This document shows positions 1-5,468 of a DNA stretch of 10,322 nt, one piece after another. The notes beneath the pieces were generated by a model. That model ran no database searches. It saw only the letters and a program-made list of their open reading frames with translations, and had not been told where the DNA came from. Each line of letters opens with the position of its first letter. Position 1 is the stretch's first letter. A program made the translations under genes and the position numbers. This DNA comes from Lachnospiraceae bacterium (lineage in GTDB: Bacteria > Bacillota_A > Clostridia > Lachnospirales > Lachnospiraceae): contig JAFXWR010000203.1 in NCBI GenBank assembly GCA_017542725.1, forward strand, positions 1 through 10,322, written 5' to 3'.

Positions 1-235
1 ATTTCCATAATTCATTTCCAGTAGTATCGTATAAAGCAAGCCTCACTCCGCCTAATTCAATAATAAAGTTTTTATAAAAACCCGTAAAATCGTTTTTAAT
101 ATCGTATGAAATAGGCTTCTCATAATATCTGCCACTTTTTTCTCTAGTCAATTCTGCTCTTACGGAACTGATTAACGAAATACTTAAAATTAAAATAATT
201 GCTATGTATTTTTTGATTTTATTCTTTATTCTCAT
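1..235 (-). CDS. Secreted protein of unknown function, 5' part only
   Basis: An open minus-strand frame runs from ATG at 235 off the left edge of the window, giving 78 residues. The N-terminus is a clear signal peptide: a basic MRIKNKIKKY start, a hydrophobic core rich in Ile and Leu (about residues 11-22), and a likely signal peptidase I site after SSVRA (about residue 27). The mature part starts with charged and Tyr-rich sequence that I do not recognise. AAAGG lies about 6 bases before the ATG as a modest ribosome site, and an extended -10 promoter sits about 40 bases upstream. The upstream operon ends in a terminator, so this gene appears to be its own transcription unit. No function can be assigned from this fragment; export from the cell is the only supported statement. 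Confidence 0.75.
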   Translation of the reverse strand, partial: MRIKNKIKKYIAIILILSISLISSVRAELTREKSGRYYEKPISYDIKNDFTGFYKNFIIELGGVRLALYDTTGNELWK

Positions 236-274
236 TATCTGACCTTTTACATAATTTAATCACTAAAAACCCTA

Positions 275-283
275 ATTATATCA
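275..283 (-). promoter_or_regulatory. Extended -10 promoter for the secreted-protein gene at 235
   Basis: Read on the minus strand the site is TGATATAAT, a perfect -10 hexamer with the TG of an extended -10. No convincing -35 box lies 16-18 bases upstream, which extended -10 promoters can tolerate. It is 40 bases before the ATG at 235 and downstream of the terminator at 357-390. Confidence 0.6.
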
Positions 284-356
284 GAAGTTTAGTTCAAATT
301 ATTTTTTATAATGTATAATAAAAACAGCACAGGAGAAGGGATATAAAAATCTAAAC

Positions 357-390
357 AAAAAATAACCTTTTAAATCTAAGGTTATTTTTT
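357..390 (-). terminator. Rho-independent terminator, end of the lipoprotein operon
   Basis: A perfect 13-bp inverted repeat (357-369 and 378-390) with an 8-base loop. The A-rich/T-rich outer ends give a T-run on either strand. It starts 25 bases after the stop of the minus-strand lipoprotein gene, so it most likely ends that operon. No gene approaches from the plus side. Confidence 0.8.
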
Positions 391-414
391 TAAATATATA
401 TTTTTATTATATTT

Positions 415-1011
415 TTATTTTGTCATTGCTTTCATAGCCTTCTCAATAGCATCAGCCGCGGCTACTGATTTTAGCACTTGTTCATTGGATTTATTAACTC
501 CTCCTGTGATTGTGGCAAACCTATCAGTATTGTTAGAACCAGTCTTAAAATATCTATTTCCGCTATCATCAACTACTTTAACTTGTATTTCAACCCCTTC
601 TAAATTATAATAAAAAAAGTGCATTTGCCCGTTTTGATTTGTTTCGTATGTTATCTTCGTAGGAACTATGGTTTTATCCATATTAAAATCTTCCTGCCAC
701 TCCATCACTACCCCATTTTCGATACGAGTTTTCCCCGTTATTTTACCATCTAAACTTTCGCCCTTCTTTAACTGCCTTTGCTTATACTGCTTCGCCTCCC
801 CACTACCACTTCCACCTAAAACTTCTTCCGTCACTTTGACTTTGCTATCGTTTCCCGTATTTACGTCTTGATCTATGCTAATGCTTGGGTATTCCATTTT
901 AGTCTCAGTCTTACCCCCGCACGCGAATAAACTTATCGTCGCTAAACTCGCCGCGATTAAAACTACCGCCTTCTTTACCACGCTTTTGACTTTTTCTTTA
1001 TTCACTTTCAT
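415..1011 (-). CDS. Small lipoprotein of unknown function
   Basis: A 198-residue protein with a Lys-rich N-terminus, a hydrophobic segment and the lipobox LFAC (Cys31), so it should be lipidated and held on the outer face of the membrane. After the Cys comes a polar, low-complexity linker with a Gly/Ser stretch, then a more ordered part (about residues 85-170) with alternating strand-like segments, and an Ala/Lys-rich helical end. The frame extends to a TTG at 1026, but ATG at 1011 is preferred: GGAG lies 4 bases before it, with a second GGAG a little further upstream, and the protein then begins with a normal signal peptide. It follows the 63-residue gene by 43 bases with no terminator between, so it is probably the last gene of that operon. 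A strong terminator follows. I do not recognise the family. Confidence 0.82.
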   Translation of the reverse strand: MKVNKEKVKSVVKKAVVLIAASLATISLFACGGKTETKMEYPSISIDQDVNTGNDSKVKVTEEVLGGSGSGEAKQYKQRQLKKGESLDGKITGKTRIENGVVMEWQEDFNMDKTIVPTKITYETNQNGQMHFFYYNLEGVEIQVKVVDDSGNRYFKTGSNNTDRFATITGGVNKSNEQVLKSVAAADAIEKAMKAMTK

Positions 1012-1054
1012 AGTTCTCCACTCCAATACTGCTAATTCTCTACTGTTGAAATTT

Positions 1055-1246
1055 TTACATCATAAACTGCAATACTTCATCTTTTGTTATCTCAAACAAC
1101 TTTTTTTTTGTTTTCGTTAAATACTTTGACAATGCTCCAATATCCAAGTTGGACTTTGGCGGCAATTCATATGGATTAATTTCTTTATTATAAAACTCTG
1201 ATCTTTCAATACCTTCGAAACAATCTGGTGCTTTAATTCCATTCAT
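1055..1246 (-). CDS. 63-residue partner protein of the GNAT-like gene
   Basis: This small soluble protein overlaps the end of the acetyltransferase-like gene by 14 bases. ATG codons lie at 1252 and 1246. The AGGAGG at 1255-1260 is only 3 bases from the first but 9 from the second, so 1246 is chosen. The Shine-Dalgarno sits inside the last codons of the upstream gene, which points to translational coupling. The middle contains NPYELPPKSNLDIGALSKY, then a Lys-rich segment and a short acidic helix ending in Met-Met. The pattern looks to me like a small helical partner protein often found beside GNAT-like genes in Firmicutes, but that is from memory. There is no signal peptide or membrane segment, and no ribbon-helix-helix motif of the kind seen in TacA-type antitoxins. 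Function unknown. Confidence 0.75.
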   Translation of the reverse strand: MNGIKAPDCFEGIERSEFYNKEINPYELPPKSNLDIGALSKYLTKTKKKLFEITKDEVLQFMM

Positions 1247-1784
1247 AATCATATACCTCCTTGATTTTTATTGCTTCATCTTCCATTACTGCAAACTGAT
1301 ATCTATGTTGTAAACCCAAGTATGTAGCATTTAGTTTTTCAATATAATGCTGTAATACTTTTTCATTAGACGCAAATCCATATATTACACCATTATGATT
1401 CCAATCATGGGATTTGTCTATAGCAATCGCGAATAAATGACCTCCTACACCTATGTATTTTGGGACTTCTACTAATTGCTTATTATTATGTGGTGCCACA
1501 ACAGCCCAATGAATATATACAGCATTTGCATCCTTGTCATCCTTTATTCCCACCAAACCTTGAATTGAATTATCTTCCTTTAATGCTAATGCATAAACTT
1601 CTACTTCATTCGGAATCTCTTTCCAATTAATATACCATCCGTTTTGGTCATTATATTGTTCTAAGAATTTTTTCGTCTCAACCTTAAATACAACTGTTTC
1701 CTTAATCGTACCTGTTTTACTGTCTTTAAGGCAAGAAGTCAAATCATCTATTAATATGTCTATTGTGCCAAACTCTTTATTCAT
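1233..1784 (-). CDS. GNAT-like N-acetyltransferase
   Basis: A 183-residue cytoplasmic protein whose second half has the layout of a GNAT acetyltransferase. A beta strand (YIHWAVVAP, about residues 91-99) is followed by a GVGGHLFAIA turn and helix (about 112-121), which fits the acetyl-CoA pyrophosphate loop (motif A). Then come a strand ending in GFASN and a helix EKVLQHYIEKL (motif B), typical of cofactor and product binding. The N-terminal 70 residues do not match anything I know. The start at 1784 has GAGG 5 bases upstream and a good promoter behind it. It is the first gene of a three-gene operon with the 63-residue protein and a lipoprotein. The substrate cannot be read from sequence; it may be a small molecule, a protein N-terminus or an aminoacyl-tRNA. 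The family call is likely, the function open. Confidence 0.75.
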   Translation of the reverse strand: MNKEFGTIDILIDDLTSCLKDSKTGTIKETVVFKVETKKFLEQYNDQNGWYINWKEIPNEVEVYALALKEDNSIQGLVGIKDDKDANAVYIHWAVVAPHNNKQLVEVPKYIGVGGHLFAIAIDKSHDWNHNGVIYGFASNEKVLQHYIEKLNATYLGLQHRYQFAVMEDEAIKIKEVYDYEWN

Positions 1785-1822
1785 ATTAACCTCAATATAT
1801 GCGAATTAAATTCCACAATTAT

Positions 1823-1851
1823 ATTATACAAAAAAAACCTCATTAAATCAA
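1823..1851 (-). promoter_or_regulatory. Sigma-A type promoter of the GNAT operon
   Basis: On the minus strand: TTGATT, 17-base spacer, TATAAT, the spacer ending in TG one base off an extended -10. The first gene starts 38 bases after the -10. The promoter is back-to-back with the plus-strand small RNA promoter, with 30 bases between the two -35 boxes. Confidence 0.75.
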
Positions 1852-1881
1852 ATATGAGCTCTATTAGATAAAGTAATGCAT

Positions 1882-1910
1882 TTGACAAATTTCATATTCT
1901 ATTTTATAAT
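1882..1910 (+). promoter_or_regulatory. Consensus sigma-A promoter for the plus-strand small RNA
   Basis: TTGACA (1882-1887), 17-base spacer, TATAAT (1905-1910): both hexamers are perfect consensus at optimal spacing. The predicted start (about 1917) falls exactly at the first base of the long stem of the RNA below. No protein gene follows on this strand, which supports a non-coding transcript. Confidence 0.85.
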
Positions 1911-1916
1911 CTAGAT

Positions 1917-1997
1917 AACATTACTGAAGATGGAACAGGCAGCCATCGCCCATTGTTTGGAGATGTAGGAATGTCACCCTACCAGTAATGTTTTTTA
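1917..1997 (+). ncRNA. Putative small structured RNA with intrinsic terminator
   Basis: A predicted transcript of about 80 nt. A 10-bp closing stem joins 1917-1926 (AACATTACTG) to 1983-1992 and runs into a six-T tract (1991-1996), so the outer helix doubles as the terminator. Inside are two perfect 5-bp hairpins: GATGG/CCATC (1929-1933 with 1943-1947, loop AACAGGCAG) and GTAGG/CCTAC (1965-1969 with 1978-1982, loop AATGTCAC). Between them 1948-1964 is unpaired, giving a three-way junction. GGC in the first loop can pair with GCC at 1948-1950, and AATG in the second loop with CATT at 1951-1954, so tertiary contacts are possible. GGA occurs three times (1932, 1959, 1968). No downstream gene is present, so it is probably free-standing rather than a riboswitch. 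It does not match 4.5S, tmRNA, or the c-di-GMP, preQ1 and NiCo riboswitches as I recall them. Target unknown. Confidence 0.65.
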
Positions 1998-2066
1998 TTG
2001 CACTATTCCCTCAATATCTCTATTCTATCCATCTCCACCCTGCACTCATCTTTAGTCTCCTTAAAT

Positions 2067-2092
2067 AAAAAACGGCGGAGAGTGTCCCCGCC
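2067..2092 (-). terminator. GC-rich intrinsic terminator of the minus-strand small RNA
   Basis: An 8-bp stem (2074-2081 with 2085-2092; seven Watson-Crick pairs and one G-U) with a 3-base loop, followed on the minus strand by six T and then ATTT. The stem is far richer in GC than its surroundings. It ends the short transcript from 2129 and may also stop read-through from the queT-like gene. Confidence 0.8.
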
Positions 2093-2129
2093 CACTACGG
2101 TTGATCCAAGAGCTTTCGCTCAGTTCAAT
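2067..2129 (-). ncRNA. Putative short RNA: GAAA-capped hairpin plus terminator
   Basis: From the predicted start near 2129 the transcript contains TTGA...TCAA arms (2125-2128 with 2101-2104) around a perfect GAGC-GAAA-GCTC tetraloop hairpin (2110-2121). A short linker (about 2093-2100) follows, then the GC-rich terminator. The size is about 63 nt. It has its own promoter and lies between the stop of the queT-like gene (2192) and the sRNA on the other strand. Alternatives are a terminated leader (attenuator) of a lost gene, or the 3' end of the queT mRNA. An open frame also crosses the element, so RNA-only identity is not certain. No RNA family is recognised. Confidence 0.5.
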
Positions 2130-2135
2130 ATGTAT

Positions 2136-2163
2136 ATAATACCATATATTAGATAAATGTTAA
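2136..2163 (-). promoter_or_regulatory. Promoter for the minus-strand short RNA
   Basis: On the minus strand: TTAACA, 16-base spacer, TATTAT, with a TGG directly before the -10 as in extended -10 promoters. The surroundings are very AT-rich, so chance matches are more likely than at the other promoters, but the position just upstream of a structured, terminated element supports it. Confidence 0.5.
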
Positions 2164-2191
2164 TATATGTATTTAAAATATTATTGCATAG

Positions 2192-2662
2192 TTATTCCCA
2201 AAGATTAGTCTTCTTCAGTGCCCTATAGAGCACATATCCAAGTCCATAAACAGAAACTAATTCACCAGCAGCTATTGTTATAGCAAGAAGCCAAAGTGGC
2301 ATTGTCTCACCGAATGCTATGCGGAGAACGAATGGTATTATAATTGCATTTGATAAAATGGTTGGTAACATTTTTAAAAAGAAATTATCAACTTTTATAA
2401 ACTTAATACATATAAGTCCAATTAATGTAGCGAGCGTCCCAAATATAGCATCGATAGCACCGCTAAATAATATATTAGATAGAAAACAACCTATTGTTAT
2501 AGATACTATCGCCATATCATCAAAGAGTGGCAATATGCACAAAGCTTCAGCAATTCTAATCTGTATTGCTCCAAAACTTATTGGCTGAAATACATAACAG
2601 AGTGCAACATAGAGGGCAGCATAAACTGCATTTTGCAGCACCCTTCTTAAATCTTTATTCAT
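2192..2662 (-). CDS. queT: ECF transporter S component, QueT-like (queuosine precursor uptake)
   Basis: A 156-residue membrane protein with about five to six hydrophobic segments. In the ECF transporter family this substrate-binding subunit captures a vitamin-like compound and works with the shared EcfT/EcfA/EcfA' energising module. The N-terminus has AALYVALCYVF followed by PISFGAIQIRIAEAL and LPLF, which matches the QueT family pattern (queuosine precursors such as preQ1) as I know it. The end is a short basic tail, normal for the family's length. An in-frame ATG lies at 2677, but ATG 2662 is chosen because AGGAGG (2667-2672) sits 4 bases before it. The gene follows tex by 79 bases with no T-run terminator, so cotranscription is likely. 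No preQ1 riboswitch is visible in the leader. The S-component call is strong; substrate identity rests on family resemblance. Confidence 0.8.
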   Translation of the reverse strand: MNKDLRRVLQNAVYAALYVALCYVFQPISFGAIQIRIAEALCILPLFDDMAIVSITIGCFLSNILFSGAIDAIFGTLATLIGLICIKFIKVDNFFLKMLPTILSNAIIIPFVLRIAFGETMPLWLLAITIAAGELVSVYGLGYVLYRALKKTNLWE

Positions 2663-2666
2663 CTTA

Positions 2667-2694
2667 CCTCCTGACATCTCAATTTCTCGATGCC
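2667..2694 (-). promoter_or_regulatory. Hairpin abutting the Shine-Dalgarno of the queT-like gene
   Basis: On the minus strand GGCATC (2689-2694) pairs with GATGTC (2673-2678) around a 10-base loop; the 3' arm is immediately followed by AGGAGG (2667-2672). There is no T-run, so it is not a terminator. It could protect the tex-queT mRNA or tune ribosome access. Six pairs with one G-U is modest and may be chance. Confidence 0.3.
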
Positions 2695-2741
2695 AATCTT
2701 CTATAATATATTTTTGTAATGTGGATAGGTATATTGTTAAA

Positions 2742-5318
2742 CTATTTTTTAGTTGTCTTTTTTGTAGTTGCTTTCTTCACTTTTTCCTTTTTACTTGTTA
2801 CGCTCTTTGTAGTAGCTTTCTTTGATGTTGCCTTTTTAGTTGTTTCTTTTTTTGTAGTTTTCTTTGCTGCTACTTTTTTAGTTGACTCTTTCTTTGTAGT
2901 TTTCTTTTCTGCTACTTTTTTAGTTGCTTCTTTCTTCGTTGTTTTCTTCGCAGCTACTTTTTTATTTGTCTTCTTTTCTTCTTTTACCTTAGTTTTTTTA
3001 GCATCATCATTTGTCTCATCGCTTGCAAGTTTAACTTTTAATTTTTTGCTTGTGTCAATATTGAAATTAAATGTTTCGCTACCTTCAGTTTTCTTTTCAG
3101 CTACAGTAGGTGCAGCACTTGCCATTTTTTGCTGATGCATTTCCCTATAGTCCTTCATTCCACCGCCATCAAGTCTCATAGTGAGAGATATTCTCTTCTT
3201 TTCAAGATCAACTGCAAGCACTTTTACATCCACTACATCACCTATTGCCACAGCCTCAAGTGGATGTTTTATATATCTATCTGCAATTTGAGATATATGT
3301 ACAAGTCCATCTTGATGCACACCTATATCTACAAATACTCCAAAGTCAGTGCAATTTCTTACAGTTCCTTTTAACTGCATTCCTTCAACAAGGTCTTCCA
3401 TAGTAAGTACATCAGACCTCAAAATTGGTTTTGGTGCATCATCTCTTGGGTCACGACCTGGTTTTTCAAGTTCATTTACTATATCTTTAAGTGTCTCCAC
3501 ACCTATCTTTAAATCTTTCGCTGTCTTATCATAGTCCACAATTAATTTTGAGATGCCAGCAAAATTTCCATCCTTCAAATCTTTCTTAGAAAAATTCAAA
3601 CTCTTCAATAATTTATTTGTAGCGTCATAAGACTCTGGGTGCACACCAGTTCTATCAAGAGGCTCATCACCACCTGTGATACGAAGGAAACCTGCACACT
3701 GTTCAAAAGCTTTTGAACCAAGTTTATCTACATTTAAAAGTTCATTTCTATTATTAAATCTTCCTTGCTTTTCTCTAAAGCTTACAATTGACTTCGCTAT
3801 AGTTTTATTTATACCTGAGACATATGATAAAAGTGAATATGATGCAGTATTTAAATCAACTCCTACTTTATTAACACAATCTTCAACTACACCACCAAGT
3901 GTCATAGAAAGTTTTTTCTGATTCATATCGTGTTGGTATTGTCCGACACCTATACTCTTTGGATCTATTTTTACAAGTTCTGCAAGTGGGTCTTGAAGTC
4001 TCCTTGCTATCGATGCTGCAGACCTCTGTCCCACATCAAACTTTGGAAATTCCTCTGTTGCAAGTTCACTAGCACTATATACTGATGCTCCTGCTTCATT
4101 TACTATAACATATTGCACATTTTTTATTTTAGCCTTCTTAAAGAAGTCCACTATAAACATCTCAGACTCTCTTGATGCAGTGCCATTTCCAACTGAAATT
4201 AAATCAACACTATACTTATCGATTAATTCTTTAAGTTTTTGTCTTGCCATCTCCTGTCTTTCTGGAGTAGTTGGCTCTGTAGGATATATAACTGTAGTAT
4301 CAAGCACCTTTCCTGTCGCATCACATACAGCAAGTTTACAACCCGTCCTAAATGCAGGGTCCCATCCAAGAACTGTTTTACCCTCTATAGGTGCCTGCAT
4401 AAGTATTTGGGTTAAGTTTTTAGAAAATACTTCCATGGAAGTATCTTCTGCTTTCTCAGTCAAAATATTTCTAACTTCATTTTCTATAGACGGCCATATA
4501 AGTCTATCAAATGAATCTTCTATAGCCTTTTCAATATACTCATCAGTATATTCATTTTCTTCTTTTATAATCTGATCTCTTAGATACTTTAGTACATCAT
4601 CTCTTATAATTTCTATAGTAACTTTTAAAACTTTTTCTGTCTCACCACGGTTGATGGCAAGTATTCTATGAGGCGGTATCTTAGACACCATCTCGCTATA
4701 ATTATAGTACTGCTCATAGTTTGTCTTCGCCTCAGGGTCCTTCGCTTCCGACCTCACTACACCAGTGTTGACTGTAAACTCTCTTATCCAAGTTCTATAG
4801 TCAGCCACATCAGAAATCATCTCGGCAATTATATCAAGTGCGCCTGCAATTGCATCTTCAATTGTATCTACACCTTTTTTCTTATCAATATATTTTTTTG
4901 CAGTAGTCTCAATTTTTTGTTTTGCTTTTTGCTCCCATATGATCATGGCCAGTGGCTCAAGACCTTTCTCTTTTGCTACACTTGCACGAGTTTTCTTCTT
5001 TGGCTTATATGGTCTATACAAATCTTCAAGAGCAACCATAGTCATAGCATCTTCAATTTGCTTTTTAAGTTCCTTAGTGAGTTTGCCTTGTTCTTTTATA
5101 GAAGCTAAAATAGTTTCCTTTCTCTCATCAAGTTCTCTTAAGTAGACAAGTCTCTCATAGAGTGTTCTTAGTTGCTCATCATTGAGTCCACCTGTCACTT
5201 CTTTCCTATAACGAGAAATGAAGGGTACTGTGCACCCTTCATCTAAAAGTTTTATTGCTGCTTCTACTTGTTTCTCCGCTACGGCAATTTCATTCGCTAT
5301 TACTTTACTTATATCCAT
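2742..5318 (-). CDS. tex: Tex-family RNA-binding transcription accessory protein with long basic tail
   Basis: An 858-residue cytoplasmic protein. Tex proteins bind nucleic acid and act in transcription. Visible parts: the helical N-terminal Tex domain (about 1-300, with VPFISRYRKE near 31 and ALEDLYRPYKPKKKTRA near 96-112), a YqgF/RNase H-like domain from about 314 (VLGWDPAFRTGCKLAV), the IGVGQYQHD motif (456-464), helix-hairpin-helix region (about 485-550, SGINKTIAKSIVSFRE) and an S1 RNA-binding domain (about 646-715, GTVRNCTDFGVFVDIG). Family members usually end soon after S1, at about 720-780 residues. This one adds a linker and about 85 residues of Lys/Thr/Ala sequence (774-858). The start at 5318 has GAGGG 6 bases before it. 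A tRNA-Gln gene lies just upstream and the queT-like gene follows, probably in the same operon. Confidence 0.95.
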   Translation of the reverse strand: MDISKVIANEIAVAEKQVEAAIKLLDEGCTVPFISRYRKEVTGGLNDEQLRTLYERLVYLRELDERKETILASIKEQGKLTKELKKQIEDAMTMVALEDLYRPYKPKKKTRASVAKEKGLEPLAMIIWEQKAKQKIETTAKKYIDKKKGVDTIEDAIAGALDIIAEMISDVADYRTWIREFTVNTGVVRSEAKDPEAKTNYEQYYNYSEMVSKIPPHRILAINRGETEKVLKVTIEIIRDDVLKYLRDQIIKEENEYTDEYIEKAIEDSFDRLIWPSIENEVRNILTEKAEDTSMEVFSKNLTQILMQAPIEGKTVLGWDPAFRTGCKLAVCDATGKVLDTTVIYPTEPTTPERQEMARQKLKELIDKYSVDLISVGNGTASRESEMFIVDFFKKAKIKNVQYVIVNEAGASVYSASELATEEFPKFDVGQRSAASIARRLQDPLAELVKIDPKSIGVGQYQHDMNQKKLSMTLGGVVEDCVNKVGVDLNTASYSLLSYVSGINKTIAKSIVSFREKQGRFNNRNELLNVDKLGSKAFEQCAGFLRITGGDEPLDRTGVHPESYDATNKLLKSLNFSKKDLKDGNFAGISKLIVDYDKTAKDLKIGVETLKDIVNELEKPGRDPRDDAPKPILRSDVLTMEDLVEGMQLKGTVRNCTDFGVFVDIGVHQDGLVHISQIADRYIKHPLEAVAIGDVVDVKVLAVDLEKKRISLTMRLDGGGMKDYREMHQQKMASAAPTVAEKKTEGSETFNFNIDTSKKLKVKLASDETNDDAKKTKVKEEKKTNKKVAAKKTTKKEATKKVAEKKTTKKESTKKVAAKKTTKKETTKKATSKKATTKSVTSKKEKVKKATTKKTTKK
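2841..2966 (-). repeat. Three tandem 42-bp repeats encoding the Tex Lys-rich tail
   Basis: Residues 785-798, 799-812 and 813-826 of Tex are three copies of a 14-residue unit, [N/T]KKVA[A/E]KKTTKKE[A/S/T]; a fourth degenerate unit (827-840) and more Lys/Thr sequence follow. The DNA repeats are close but not identical. The tail resembles the Lys/Ala-rich ends of histone H1-like and HU-fusion proteins and should bind nucleic acid non-specifically. Copy number may vary between strains. Confidence 0.85.
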
Positions 5319-5365
5319 TCCATTCCCTCTACAACATTTATTAAGGTGAATAAACTCACCCAGTA

Positions 5366-5437
5366 CAGCCCCATAAGGATTCGAACCTTAAGATGACGGA
5401 GTCAGAGACCGTTGCCTTACCATTTGGCGATGGGGCT
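5366..5437 (-). tRNA. tRNA-Gln (anticodon CUG)
   Basis: A 72-nt cloverleaf: acceptor AGCCCCA/TGGGGCT, D stem GCC/GGC, anticodon loop CTCTGAC giving CUG (reads CAG), T arm TAAGG-TTCGAAT-CCTTA, discriminator G. The 3' CCA is not encoded. The anticodon stem ACGGT/TCCGT leaves a U-U mismatch next to the loop. The tRNA lies 31 bases after the surface-protein stop and 47 bases before tex on the same strand. A small hairpin (5345-5360) follows without a T-run, so read-through into tex is possible. I see no clear dedicated promoter. Confidence 0.95.
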
Positions 5438-5448
5438 TTATATCAAGT

Positions 5449-5468
5449 AAAACTACTGAGTAGGTTTT
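5449..5468 (-). terminator. Weak terminator-like hairpin after the surface-protein gene
   Basis: On the minus strand AAAA-C-CTAC-TCA-GTAG-TTTT: a 4-bp stem extended by four A-T pairs across a bulged C, ending in a short T-run. It overlaps the stop codon at 5468-5470. It is weak, and read-through into the tRNA-Gln gene is plausible. Confidence 0.3.

Noticed and set aside
301..345. Plus-strand TATAAT-like repeats followed by AGGAGAAGGG
   Set aside because: No -35 box and no start codon at a usable distance; the terminator follows at once. AT-rich chance matches.
1959..1988. Mini-ORF inside the plus-strand RNA: GGAG, 8 bases, ATG TCA CCC TAC CAG TAA
   Set aside because: Five codons whose sequence lies within the second hairpin and the closing stem; the folded RNA explains these bases better and short ATG-stop frames are common by chance.
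1917..1997. Plus-strand RNA as a NiCo, c-di-GMP, preQ1 or SRP RNA
   Set aside because: ACAGGC-like and GCAGCC-like words recall these families, but the conserved cores and helix order I know for them are absent, and no regulated gene lies downstream.
2719..3135. 138-codon plus-strand frame rich in Phe and Val opposite the Tex tail
   Set aside because: It is the reverse reading of Lys codons in the Tex repeat tail (AAA/AAG giving TTT/CTT); no ribosome site and an implausible composition.
4180..5145. Several plus-strand frames of 68-146 codons inside tex
   Set aside because: They lie opposite a well-conserved Tex coding region and show no ribosome site or domain; antisense shadows.
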